Positions 16,493 through 27,469 of a stretch of 64,000 bases of DNA are shown one piece after another; position 1 is the first letter of the stretch; every line of letters starts with the position of its first letter. The notes below the pieces were generated by a model. That model worked only from the letters and a program-made list of their open reading frames with translations. It was not told where the DNA came from and ran no database searches. This DNA is from Brachybacterium sp. FME24 (GTDB taxonomy: Bacteria; Actinomycetota; Actinomycetes; Actinomycetales; Dermabacteraceae), in the NCBI RefSeq assembly GCF_014897705.1, contig NZ_JABUXV010000018.1, positions 1-64,000 of the forward strand, read 5' to 3'. A program made the translations under genes and the position numbers.

Positions 16493-17278
16493 CGCGCTGT
16501 CGTAGCGGCGGATCGCGATCCGCCAGTGCACGGCCGTGAACGCGACCCCGATGCCCACGACCGCCGCACCGCCGAGCAGGGGGCCGCCCAGGTCACCGCC
16601 CAGCAGCACCTGTGCCGGGAGTGTGGCCAGCAGCAGGGCGGGCACGAGGGTCGTGAAACCGAGCATCGGCAGCCGGCGGAAGGCCGCCCCCGGGTACTGC
16701 CCCGCCTCGCGCAGCGCCCCGACGATGGCCTGGACGGGCTCGGCCGAGGCCCACCAGAAGGACAGGAAGCTCGCATTGATCCAGAACAGGGTCCATGCCC
16801 CGACCCCGAGGGCCATCATCACCAGGCAGCCGAGGACGCCCCCGATCGTCGGGACGTCGCCGGCCATCGAGAGTGCGCCGATCACGAGCGCGAGCCCCAC
16901 CAGGAGGCGCGTCGCCTCGGCCGGACGCACCCAGCGCAGTGTCAGGGCGAGGAAGGCGGGGACCGGCCGGATCAACAGGAGGTCGAGCTCCCCGGTGCGC
17001 ACGGCGGAGTCCAGGCGCAGGAGGTTCGGCCCGATCACCGTGTCCAGGACGGCGGTCGACAGGGTGAACAGTCCGACCACCAGCACTGCCGTGGACTCGT
17101 CCCAGCCGTTCTCGCTGGTCCGGGCGGTCTGGGCGAGGACCAGGGCGGGCACGAGAGAGATCGCCACGTCGACCAGGGCGCCGATCGCTATGAGGAGCGT
17201 CTGGGTGCGGAACTGCAGGTCACGGGTGATCGCCTGGCGCCAGCACGCCAGCCACCACGACACGATCCGGCCGATCAT
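16484..17278 (-). CDS. ABC-2 type exporter permease (third gene of operon)
   Basis: 264 residues, six predicted membrane helices (first at about 23-48), with RTGELDLLLIRPVP in the first cytoplasmic segment, a motif typical of ABC-2 family permeases of the drug/viologen exporter type. The ATG overlaps the preceding permease stop by 4 bases (ATGA). With 17275-18114 and the ATPase at 18111-19133 it forms a complete three-gene exporter. Substrate unknown. Confidence 0.9.
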   Translation of the reverse strand: MIGRIVSWWLACWRQAITRDLQFRTQTLLIAIGALVDVAISLVPALVLAQTARTSENGWDESTAVLVVGLFTLSTAVLDTVIGPNLLRLDSAVRTGELDLLLIRPVPAFLALTLRWVRPAEATRLLVGLALVIGALSMAGDVPTIGGVLGCLVMMALGVGAWTLFWINASFLSFWWASAEPVQAIVGALREAGQYPGAAFRRLPMLGFTTLVPALLLATLPAQVLLGGDLGGPLLGGAAVVGIGVAFTAVHWRIAIRRYDSASS

Positions 17279-18110
17279 GCGCCGGCCGCCTCGTACCGTC
17301 GCACGCCCCGTGCCCACACCAGGGCGAGCATTGCGAGCGAGGCCCCGGTCCACGCGAGCAGCGCGAGCCAGTCCGCGAGCTCGGCGGTTCCGGAGCCCGT
17401 GAGGACCTCGAGCGGGTAGGCGAGGGTGAAACGGAAGGGCTGGAAGCGCACCGCGTCCTGTACCTCGGCCGGCAGGAGCATCAGCGGGACGACCGCTCCG
17501 GACAGCAGCCGCTGGGCGAGGACCACGATCCCCTGCACGCCCGCGACGTCCTCGAACCAGAATGCCAGGCAGCCGATGAGCACGTCGAGCACGAAGGAGA
17601 GGATCCCCGCGCAGACCAGCGCGCCCAGCGCGGCCGCCCAGACCGACGGGTCCGTCGGCAGCTGCACCTGTCGGCGGAACACGAGCCCGAGCCCGACGAC
17701 CATCGGCAGCAGGACGACGATCTTCACCGCCTTCTCCGCCAGGTTGTTGGCCACGAGGTGGGCGAGGGCGGGGCACGGCCGCACCAGCCAGATCGAGAGA
17801 CCGCCGGTGCGGATGTCCTCGGCGAGGAAGGATGCCGTCCAGCTCGAGGTGACCATGGAGACCACCGCGACCAGAACGAACCAGGTGACGATCCGGTCGG
17901 CCGGCACGGGTGGAGTGGCCCCTCGGGCGATGGCGCCGGTCCAGACGAGGAGGGAGACGACTGGCGGGGTGACCGCTCCCAGCTGGAGCAGCACCACCCA
18001 GGCCCGATTCGTGAGCGTCACCGTGAGGTCGCGCCCGAACAGGGCGATCCCGGTGGCGAGCAGGGCGCGATGGCGCCCTGCCGGGCGCGGCGCCGTGGAG
18101 ATCACCACGC

Positions 18111-18114
<4 letters not shown>
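17275..18114 (-). CDS. ABC-2 type exporter permease (second gene of operon)
   Basis: 279 residues, six predicted membrane helices. The cytoplasmic motif EDIRTGGLSIWLVRPCPALAH is the counterpart of the RTGELDLLLIRPVP motif in the next gene, so the two are paralogous half-channels. Its ATG overlaps the ATPase stop by 4 bases (ATGA) and its own stop overlaps the next start the same way. N-terminal ~20 residues are Arg/Pro-rich and cytoplasmic. Confidence 0.9.
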
Positions 18115-19133
<1,019 letters not shown>

Positions 19134-19416
19134 GAAGCGCCTTTGATCTCTGAGCGCGCGGCTATGCCGCGATGACCGGGAGAAATGCCAGCGTTGCCGC
19201 CGGCCGGCGCATCATCCGGCCCCCCGCACGTCTCCGTGGGCAGGGGGTGGGACGGGGCGGACCTAGCGGCCCGCGTTACTTCGCGTCATGAGATGCACGG
19301 GGTCGAGGCTACCTCGGTCGGCGCTCCGCGTCCACGGATATGCCGGGCGTGAGGCCGACAAGAGGGAGATCGGGAAAGCCGTGGCGTGTACGGCCGGAGC
19401 TGGGCAGGATGTCCCT

Positions 19417-20151
19417 ATGGAACAGCCGCTCGAGGGAGGGAACACGACTGCGGGCGTGGTCCGCGTCGGGGAGACCGTGCGCCGCCCGAGGAGCGCAAGG
19501 TCCGAATTCTCCTCCTCCGCCGTGGCCTGGCTGAATGCTCACGCATTCCCATATGCGCCTCGCTATCTCGGGATTGACGACAAGGGCCGCGACACCTTCG
19601 AGTACATCGGCGGGGTGACCACGGAGCACCCCGCCCAGCGTGACGAGCGGTCGTACGCGGCGATGGCCCGCATCCTTCGCGACCTTCACGCGCTCACTCA
19701 GGACAGTGACCTCACGGGCCCGGGGGCCTCCCTGGTCCACGGCGATCCCGGCCCCTTCAACGTGATCTGCCGGGCGGGGATGCCGGTCGCCCTCATTGAC
19801 TGGGACTCAGCCCACGGGGGCGATCCGTCGGCCGACGTCGGCTACGCCGCCTGGACCTGGTGCGTCGGCGACGTCCCCGGAACCACACCCGCCGAGCAGG
19901 CTGGGCGGCTGCGCGGGTTTCGCGACGCCTACGACCCGACGATGACGACCGCGCGGATGCTCGGCGCCATCGAGCGGGCCCAACAGGGGATCATCATGGC
20001 CGAGAGTGCTGTTCTCGACGACCCGTGCCGAGATGCCGGGCGCCGCGCCCATGCTGAACGTGCCGTCCGCTGGGCGGAGACGGATCGCCGCTACCTCGCC
20101 CGAAACCTCGGAGTGTTCCAGGTGGTGCTGGGCGACGGGATGGCGGAGTAG
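19417..20151 (+). CDS. APH-family phosphotransferase
   Basis: 244 residues from ATG 19417; an in-frame ATG at 19288 would add 43 atypical residues. VRVGETVRRPRSARSEFS at the N-terminus, catalytic LVHGDPGPFNVI and LIDWDSAHGGDPSADVGYAAW place it in the same small-APH subfamily as the gene at 9657. It is flanked by an ABC exporter on one side and a GrpB gene 38 bp downstream. Substrate unknown. Confidence 0.85.
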   Translation: MEQPLEGGNTTAGVVRVGETVRRPRSARSEFSSSAVAWLNAHAFPYAPRYLGIDDKGRDTFEYIGGVTTEHPAQRDERSYAAMARILRDLHALTQDSDLTGPGASLVHGDPGPFNVICRAGMPVALIDWDSAHGGDPSADVGYAAWTWCVGDVPGTTPAEQAGRLRGFRDAYDPTMTTARMLGAIERAQQGIIMAESAVLDDPCRDAGRRAHAERAVRWAETDRRYLARNLGVFQVVLGDGMAE

Positions 20152-20189
20152 CAGATCCGTCGGGACGCCACGAGCCGTACGGTGAGGAC

Positions 20190-20729
20190 ATGGCGAGCAG
20201 AGCGCACACCACTGTCGAGCTGGTTCCCTACGACCAGGGGTGGCCTGCGCGGTTCGCAGCGACGGCGGCGGAGATCCATGCCGTATTGCCGGACGCTGTC
20301 ATCGAGCACGTCGGATCGACCAGCGTGCCGGGCCTGTCCTCGAAGGACACGATCGACGTGGCCGTGGGAGTCCGCGACGTCGAGGAGGCCCTGGACCCCG
20401 AGGTGCTGGCCGCTCTCGAGGTGGCCGGATTCGTGCATCGTCCCGAGTCCTTCGCCTCCGACCCTGATCACGCGTTCTTGCACCGCATCGTCGGTGATCA
20501 CCGCACCGACCACGTGCACGTCATGCGACTAGGGTCGGCGCCGCTCGAGGGTCATCGGCTCTTCCGTGACTACCTGCGCGCGGTGCCGGAGGCCGCTCGC
20601 AGTTACGAGTCCATGAAGCTCGATCTCGCGCGCCGATACGCCGATCACCGCTCCGCGTACGTCGACCAGAAACAGGAGGTCGTGGACCGCCTCATGGTGG
20701 AGGCGCGCGCGTGGCGTCGGCGCACATGA
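20190..20729 (+). CDS. GrpB-family nucleotidyltransferase-fold protein
   Basis: 179 residues. VELVPYDQGWPARFAATAAEI, IEHVGSTSVPGLSSKDTIDVAVGV and the closing RHxxY-type segment (DHRSAYVDQKQEVV) match the GrpB family (a polbeta-like nucleotidyltransferase fold; not GrpE). GSTSVPGL with the following KDTIDV is the active-site region. Biological role unknown in the family. Follows an APH gene in the same direction and is convergent with the prenyltransferase gene. Confidence 0.9.
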   Translation: MASRAHTTVELVPYDQGWPARFAATAAEIHAVLPDAVIEHVGSTSVPGLSSKDTIDVAVGVRDVEEALDPEVLAALEVAGFVHRPESFASDPDHAFLHRIVGDHRTDHVHVMRLGSAPLEGHRLFRDYLRAVPEAARSYESMKLDLARRYADHRSAYVDQKQEVVDRLMVEARAWRRRT

Positions 20730-20769
20730 GTGACCGGACTGCGGACTGCCGGGCTCGGTGCATCAATGA

Positions 20770-21501
20770 TCACTGAGCGCTCATGCGCCGGGCCGCGTAG
20801 TAGGCGAGTGCCTCGTCGAAGTCGCGTTCCGTGAAAGCCGGCCAGGGCCCCGGGCTGACATAGAGCTCCGCAGATTTGCTCTGCCAGGGGAAGAACCCGG
20901 ACGTGCGGCTGTCGCCGCCCGTGCGGATGATCAGGTCGATGTCCTTCACCGGCCCGCCCGCGAGGCGAGAGGAGATCATCTCCACCGTGAGCGAGCTCGG
21001 GTCACCGCTCGGCAGATCTGTGACCGCGCGGCGCAGAGCGTCCAGGATGTCCTGGTGGGCGTCGTATCCGATGGCCAGGGTCAGGTGCCCAGGTCTGTCC
21101 TTCGTGTCCTGGACCGCGGTGAGCAGGGCGTCTCGTGTCGAGGAGGGCAGCAGCTCGAGGTCACCGCTGATATGCAGCTGCCATCGTTCCGCCGCGCGCA
21201 CTCGGTCGGGGATGACGGTCTCGATGAGCGCGAAGAGGAACTGCATCTCCAGGGAGTCGCGCTTGCGGATGTTGTCGGCGGACAGCACGTACACACTCAC
21301 GTGGTCGATACCTCGCGCGGACGCCCACGCAAGCAGATCGGTCAGGTGTTCGGCTCCAGCGCGATGCCCCTCGCTGATATCTGCCAGCCCCTCGGCGCGT
21401 GCCCAACGGCGATTGCCATCCATGATGAGGCCCAGATGACGGGGCCGTGGCGCGCCGACCTGCACTTGGGTCGCAGAGGAGGCAGCTGCAAGAGGGGGCA
21501 T
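20770..21501 (-). CDS. Cis-prenyltransferase (undecaprenyl/polyprenyl diphosphate synthase family)
   Basis: 243 residues from ATG 21501; a start at 21552 would overlap the MFS gene. LGLIMDGNRRWAR contains catalytic Asp28, and the C-terminal IIRTGGDSRTSGFFPWQSKSAELY matches the signature R-T-G/S-G-x-x-R-x-S-x-F-x-x-W-Q. The family condenses isopentenyl units in cis. It differs from housekeeping UppS in context, being third gene behind an MFS exporter and a MerR-type regulator, and in its short C-terminus, so a specialised product is possible. A housekeeping role is not excluded. Confidence 0.88.
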   Translation of the reverse strand: MPPLAAASSATQVQVGAPRPRHLGLIMDGNRRWARAEGLADISEGHRAGAEHLTDLLAWASARGIDHVSVYVLSADNIRKRDSLEMQFLFALIETVIPDRVRAAERWQLHISGDLELLPSSTRDALLTAVQDTKDRPGHLTLAIGYDAHQDILDALRRAVTDLPSGDPSSLTVEMISSRLAGGPVKDIDLIIRTGGDSRTSGFFPWQSKSAELYVSPGPWPAFTERDFDEALAYYAARRMSAQ

Positions 21502-21511
21502 GGGGCTGAGA

Positions 21512-22801
21512 CTACGGGCTGTGCTGCGGAGGGACGGAGCTCCCCATGTCATCCCGCGCTATGTCGGGAGGGGGTGATCCCCGCAGGTCGAGATCGATGC
21601 CTCGTCGGTTCCGCATGGTGAGGGCGATGCACAGGGCCGCAAGGCCGGCCATCCCGGCGGCCAGGAGCATGGCGACGCCGGAGCGGCCGCTACCGGACAG
21701 CGCTGCGAACGGAGCGTTCACCAGCGCCGGCGGACCCAGCTGCACGACAGCCATGAGCGATTGGAAACGGGTCATCTGGCCGACGGGCGCGAGCCGGAGG
21801 AGCGCCGGCGCGATGTGTGTGGTGAATAGAGCCGTTCCCGCACCGAGGATGACGGATGCGGCCATGGCCAGCGGTGCCGTGATCGGGAGGGCCAGCGCGA
21901 CCAATGCGAGCGCCGTGACGATGAGCCCACCGGTGAGCGCGAGAATCTGCCTCGTCGTCGTTCCGGTGAACGAGATCAGCAACGTCACGGCCAGCATCCC
22001 CGCGGCCCATGCCGACTCGAGCAGACTCGCCTGGGTTGCGCTCCATCCGTTCGCCCGTGCGGTGGAAGGCAGCACGACGGCGACCACCGGCAGCACTGCC
22101 GCGCACAGGAGCGCGACGGCCAGGAGGAAGGGCCAGATCCGCAGCTCGTGCGCGGAACGGATCCCCTCCCGCAGCGCTGTCCAGATGCTTCCGCCCTGGC
22201 CGCCAGGTGCAGTGGGAGCGACCGGCGTATGGGGTCGCAGCACGAGGAGTGCCGTGATCATGCACGCCGCGATGAACCCGTTCGCGACCAGAGCGACATG
22301 CAGGGACCAACCGGTGATGACGAGCCCGCCAGAGGCGACGCCGAGGATGCGCGCCGCATGGATGCTCCCGGAGATCCGTGCCAGCGCCCGGGGCAGCTGG
22401 TCGTCGTCGCGCAGCAGCAGCCGTGGATAGACGATCGCGGCCGGCTGCTGGAATGCGGAGATGACGGCGATGACCGCGGCCGTCGTGGCCAGGGCCGCGA
22501 CCCCCGGCGCGCCACCGTTGAGGGTAGCCAGCAGGATCACGGCGACGGTCTGTGCGCCCGCGGTGGCGACGAGCATGCTGCGCGGTCCGTGACGGTCGCC
22601 GAGGACCCCTCCGAACAGGAGGAGCACGATCCGAGGCAGCACGGACAAGGTGCTCACGAGCGCCACTGCCCCGGGACCATGGCCGGTCGCGATCCAGATC
22701 AGGGCGAAGGCGAGCATCGAATCGGCGGCGGCGCCGAGGGTGGAGACCGCCCACCACAGATGGAAGCTGGCAGGCAGTCGGGAGGAGTTGCGTGATCTCA
22801 T
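21512..22801 (-). CDS. MFS transporter (12-helix exporter)
   Basis: 429 residues with about 12 hydrophobic helices. The motif GGVLGDRHGPRSML after helix 2 is the conserved MFS loop. Resembles the MFS_3/enterobactin-exporter-like group. Lies 34 bp downstream of the MerR-beta-clamp regulator and 10 bp upstream of the cis-prenyltransferase, all on the minus strand, so likely one operon. Probable role is efflux of a small molecule; the substrate may be the inducer of the regulator. Confidence 0.9.
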   Translation of the reverse strand: MRSRNSSRLPASFHLWWAVSTLGAAADSMLAFALIWIATGHGPGAVALVSTLSVLPRIVLLLFGGVLGDRHGPRSMLVATAGAQTVAVILLATLNGGAPGVAALATTAAVIAVISAFQQPAAIVYPRLLLRDDDQLPRALARISGSIHAARILGVASGGLVITGWSLHVALVANGFIAACMITALLVLRPHTPVAPTAPGGQGGSIWTALREGIRSAHELRIWPFLLAVALLCAAVLPVVAVVLPSTARANGWSATQASLLESAWAAGMLAVTLLISFTGTTTRQILALTGGLIVTALALVALALPITAPLAMAASVILGAGTALFTTHIAPALLRLAPVGQMTRFQSLMAVVQLGPPALVNAPFAALSGSGRSGVAMLLAAGMAGLAALCIALTMRNRRGIDLDLRGSPPPDIARDDMGSSVPPQHSP

Positions 22802-22835
22802 GCCAAGGAGGCTGAGGGTTCGAGCGGCGTGAAGG

Positions 22836-23897
22836 TCAAGCTCGCATGGGCATCACCAGAAGCGTCAGAGTGTCCTGCACCGGCGAGGTGACCCGCGCAG
22901 GTGTGCTCTCGTCGGTCAGGGAGATCAGCACCTCCTCCGCCGGGCAGATCGCGACCGCCGCAGCGAGAAGTGCAGGCTGCAGCAGGATCGACAGCGGATC
23001 ACAGTCCGCTCGCGGGGCAGACGCCCATCCGTGCAGCGGGGGATCCGCGAAAAAGGTGGCGCTCTCCGCCTGGGCGACGAGCCGCAGCGTGTCCCCGAGG
23101 GATGGTCGCGCGAGGAGATCCACGAGATCCGCCCGACGGAATCCGGTGACGACACGGGCGGGTGGCTGGGTGGAGACCAGCAGGCCGAGATCCGGCACGG
23201 CGCGCTCGACCGTCTCGGATCGCATCAGGAGCGACCTGTCCGCACCGCGGATGGTCAGTTGGTCGCCGCAGAGCTCAATATGCACCTCACCAGCACGTTC
23301 ACAGATCTCGGCGAGGGAGTTCGCGTCCGAGACGGGCACGATCGCACGGACCTCGTCCCCCTCGGTCTGTGCCCCCACGCGGCGATGCGCGAGCCAGTAC
23401 CGATCGGTCGCGATCAGCTCGATGCCGCGCGGCCCCACCGTCCACACGAGCCCCGAGACATCGCTCGTCGCGGAGGCCGTCGCCGCCAGGACCTGTCGGA
23501 CGGCGCTGGCAAGGACGGCGCCCGGGACAAGAGCTCGCGCGGCGTGACGGGACCTGTCGTCGGGCCGCAGCGTGTCGAGCAGGTCCCGCAGGGCAACTTC
23601 ACGGTGCCGGGAGATCGCGCCGTGGTGGGAGAGCAGGCCCGTGAGCAGTGAGGCGGCATTCTGCCCCGTGCCGGCGAGCGCCTCACGCATCACGGACAGC
23701 GGGACGTCGGCGGACCTCATGCGACGTACGAGTACTCCGGTCTCGATCTGCGACGGCGCGTAGTAGCGGTAGCCCGTCACGGGATCCACGTCCGCCGGCT
23801 CGAGGACTCCTTGTGCGGAGTAGTAGCGCAGGGCGCTCGCGGGGACGCCGACCGCACGGGCGAAGGTGCTGATCGTCAGCAGTTGCTCGTCGGCCAT
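22836..23897 (-). CDS. MerR-type regulator fused to a DNA polymerase III beta-clamp-like domain
   Basis: 353 residues. Residues 1-~110 are a MerR winged HTH (LTISTFARAVGVPASALRYY, then DPVTGYRYYAPSQI). From about 125 the sequence reads like a sliding clamp: LVPGAVLASAVRQVLAATAS, GIELIATDRYWLAHRRV (cf. the ATDRYRLA strand of DnaN) and a C-terminal TLLVMPMRA (cf. LMPMR at the end of DnaN). Only about two of DnaN's three clamp modules fit in the length. It is probably a regulator that borrowed the clamp fold as a sensing or dimerisation domain. First gene of an apparent operon with an MFS exporter and a cis-prenyltransferase. Confidence 0.85.
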   Translation of the reverse strand: MADEQLLTISTFARAVGVPASALRYYSAQGVLEPADVDPVTGYRYYAPSQIETGVLVRRMRSADVPLSVMREALAGTGQNAASLLTGLLSHHGAISRHREVALRDLLDTLRPDDRSRHAARALVPGAVLASAVRQVLAATASATSDVSGLVWTVGPRGIELIATDRYWLAHRRVGAQTEGDEVRAIVPVSDANSLAEICERAGEVHIELCGDQLTIRGADRSLLMRSETVERAVPDLGLLVSTQPPARVVTGFRRADLVDLLARPSLGDTLRLVAQAESATFFADPPLHGWASAPRADCDPLSILLQPALLAAAVAICPAEEVLISLTDESTPARVTSPVQDTLTLLVMPMRA

Positions 23898-23944
23898 CCA
23901 CGCATCCTGGCACGTGCGGCGGTGCGGCTCGGACTGGTGCCGAG

Positions 23945-24559
23945 TCAGAAGCGGGCGGAGGCTTCCGCGATCACGTCATCGGCGAACCCCCTCAGATGGG
24001 GGCGGGCGCCTGCAATGATCTCGGCAAGCTCGATGATCCGATCCGTGCGGCTGGTCCCGAGGGGGTCGAGGGCGATGCGTTCGTAGGCGCGCACGAGCAG
24101 GTCGTCGGCCTGTTCCTCCTGGCCTCGCCCCACGGCTTTGACTGTCGCGAGGGCGTTCTGGAGGGCGCTCTCGTACGGGTCCCACTCGACGTCGTCCTGA
24201 GACGGGGCGGGCGTGCTGTCGGCGTCGTCGCTGACTGCTGTCCGCACCTCGAGGTCGAGCCGCCACCAGACCGGCACCCCGGCCAAGCGGGCGAAGAGCA
24301 GTCGCCGGGAAGGCGAGGTTTGCCAGTCGGGATCGGAGCGGAAGGAGAGCAGCGGGGTGATGGACGCGATCGCCGACGGCGCCGATCCCCGGGCCTGTCC
24401 GAAGAGGTGTTCGGGGACGGTCCACCTCAGATCGATGTCGCTGAACTCGTCGGCCGTGCCTGCCGCCAGGGAGCCGCGGAGCTCGACAGTCGATCCCGGG
24501 CATGCGCTGGCGAGGGACTCGATGAGGAGGCGTGCGAGGTCGAGCCGGCTGTCAGTCAA
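23945..24559 (-). CDS. Nucleotidyltransferase-domain protein
   Basis: About 204 residues. Active-site motif GSLAAGTADEFSDIDL (GSxAxGxxxxxSDxDL) shows a polbeta-fold nucleotidyltransferase of the aminoglycoside-adenylyltransferase/MNT type. DLEV later supplies a third acidic residue candidate. C-terminal half is helical. The start is uncertain: TTG 24559 gives minimal overlap with the upstream gene, while GTG 24610 would overlap by 59 bases. Paired with the receiver-like protein at 24552. Substrate (drug, RNA or protein AMPylation) unknown. Confidence 0.78.
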   Translation of the reverse strand: MTDSRLDLARLLIESLASACPGSTVELRGSLAAGTADEFSDIDLRWTVPEHLFGQARGSAPSAIASITPLLSFRSDPDWQTSPSRRLLFARLAGVPVWWRLDLEVRTAVSDDADSTPAPSQDDVEWDPYESALQNALATVKAVGRGQEEQADDLLVRAYERIALDPLGTSRTDRIIELAEIIAGARPHLRGFADDVIAEASARF

Positions 24560-25181
24560 GGCGGCGCCTGCCCTGGTCGGACTCGAGCTGATCGAGATCC
24601 GCTTCGGCACGCTCGAGTGCCGGCCGGTTGCTGGTGGTCAGGTAGGAATGCACGGCAGTGGCGAGTTCGGTGATCGGGCGCGGCGGGAGATAGCCGGAAG
24701 CTCCTGCCTCGAGCATCCGGCTGACGGGGCCCGTGTAGTGGACGCCGAGCTCCTCGTCCTCGATCTCTGTGATCAGCAGGCGGGCGCGAGGGAACTGCCG
24801 GCGCAGCGCGCCCACCAGTTGCGGGCTGATGGGCGGGGTGAGCAGGACGTCAGAGCTGGGCGGGGCTTCCTGGAGATCGAGGACGAGGTAGCTCTCCCCG
24901 AGCTCATCGGAGAGGCGGCGCCGCACAGAGTCCGTGAGCTCCATTGCGGTCGCAACCACCGTGACCCCCTCGGGGAGCGCGTTCTGCTCCCGGGGCAGTG
25001 CAGGTTCGGCCAGGACGGTGCCCTCCAGCGTGGAGGAGCGGAATCCCAGGGTGCCGATCGGGTCCCCGGCTCGGGTGAGCGCGACGTCCTTGCCGGCGAC
25101 GGCCGCCTCGAGGGCGGCGGCGACGTCGGCAGGAAGGTCTTCCAGTTCCAGCCTGTGGCGGGAACGGCGGCGGTGGCTCAC
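24552..25181 (-). CDS. Uncharacterised protein with degenerate receiver-like domain
   Basis: 209 residues, no confident family. The N-terminal ~50 residues (LPADVAAALEAAVAGKDVALTRAGDPIGTL) resemble a Phd/YefM antitoxin-like segment. Residues ~70-190 look like a response-regulator fold: VTVVATA start, LVGALRRQFPRARLLIT, then MLEAGASGYLPPRPITELATAVHSYL, matching the alpha4-beta5-alpha5 face of receivers. No DNA-binding output domain follows, and the phospho-acceptor region is not clear. Overlaps the downstream nucleotidyltransferase gene, so the two probably act together. Function unknown. Confidence 0.7.
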   Translation of the reverse strand: MSHRRRSRHRLELEDLPADVAAALEAAVAGKDVALTRAGDPIGTLGFRSSTLEGTVLAEPALPREQNALPEGVTVVATAMELTDSVRRRLSDELGESYLVLDLQEAPPSSDVLLTPPISPQLVGALRRQFPRARLLITEIEDEELGVHYTGPVSRMLEAGASGYLPPRPITELATAVHSYLTTSNRPALERAEADLDQLESDQGRRRLD

Positions 25182-25385
25182 ATCGACTCCTCAGCTGGTG
25201 CTCGCCGATCGTCGTCAGACGGTCGGCGGGGCGATGCCGCCTCGGCCCGGAGCCCGGACGCGACGACCTCGAATTCCCACTATGCGCGACTCCTCCGCCC
25301 GCCACCACCCCGCTGAGCGGGTCCGTCCGTCCGCGCGGCGCTCGTCGCCTGCTCGCGCCGACGACAGGAAGCCCGCCCGCGGCGT

Positions 25386-26811
<1,426 letters not shown>

Positions 26812-26919
26812 CGTGGTGCTCTCCTCGCGTCGTGGCGGCGTCGCGTCAGGCGACCGGGGTCCACCGTCGGAAAGCGTACGTCCGGAGTCGGGTCGTGGCC
26901 AGGGAGGGTCGACCGGTGG

Positions 26920-27372
26920 TCACAGGAGCGTCGTGGCGACCACCACGAGCACGAACGCCACGACGAGGAGAGCGACCCGCACGATATGCAGGCGGTCCCA
27001 GCGCTGCTGGAGCTCCTGCCAGTTCCCGGGGTGGGACTCGGCGGTCCAGGTGATCGTCTGCTTGTTGATCGGGACGAGCAGGACGACCGACAGCACGACG
27101 CCGACCAGGAGCAGCGCCGCGGCGAGGAGAGCTGCACCTGCTGAGGAGGTTCCCCAGGTGAGTGCCGTGAGCGTCGCGAGGAGAATCGTCGAGCCGATGT
27201 ACCAGAACGGCATCGCCCGCCCGAGCATGCGGCCCCCGTGGGCCCGCCCGGCGATCGCCGCGGCGAACGGCAGCCCCCGGAGAATCGGGTTCAGGACGAC
27301 GGCCACGGCGAGCTCCACACCGACCAGGAGACCGGTGGAGGTGGTGGCGATGACGGCGAGGACGGAGGGCAT
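26920..27372 (-). CDS. DUF1772 (anthrone-oxygenase-like) membrane protein
   Basis: 150 residues with four predicted membrane helices. NPILRGLPFAAAI at the first loop, VPINKQTITW and the closing WDRLHIVRVALLVVAFVLVVV are the DUF1772 pattern. Divergent from a TetR regulator with a 19-bp perfect palindrome between them, a pairing often seen for this family. Suggests the protein is made only when the TetR ligand is present. Catalytic activity is not established. Confidence 0.87.
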   Translation of the reverse strand: MPSVLAVIATTSTGLLVGVELAVAVVLNPILRGLPFAAAIAGRAHGGRMLGRAMPFWYIGSTILLATLTALTWGTSSAGAALLAAALLLVGVVLSVVLLVPINKQTITWTAESHPGNWQELQQRWDRLHIVRVALLVVAFVLVVVATTLL

Positions 27373-27393
27373 CGGGGCTCCCTGGGACTAGTG

Positions 27394-27412
27394 GTGCTAG
27401 ATTATCTAGCAC
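27394..27412. promoter_or_regulatory. TetR operator between DUF1772 and TetR genes
   Basis: Perfect 19-bp palindrome: arms GTGCTAGAT and ATCTAGCAC around one T. It lies 22 bp upstream of the DUF1772 start and 58 bp upstream of the TetR start, in an AT-rich patch where both promoters should sit. The symmetry and location fit binding by the adjacent TetR dimer. Confidence 0.75.
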
Positions 27413-27469
27413 TGTTAGGCTATGGCGCGGGAGCTGGCATGGCAAGGGGCGAGGGCAGGAGGAGGTCCG

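Noticed and set aside
20190..20729. GrpB as heat-shock GrpE
   Set aside because: Sequence matches the GrpB nucleotidyltransferase-fold family, not the GrpE coiled-coil cochaperone.
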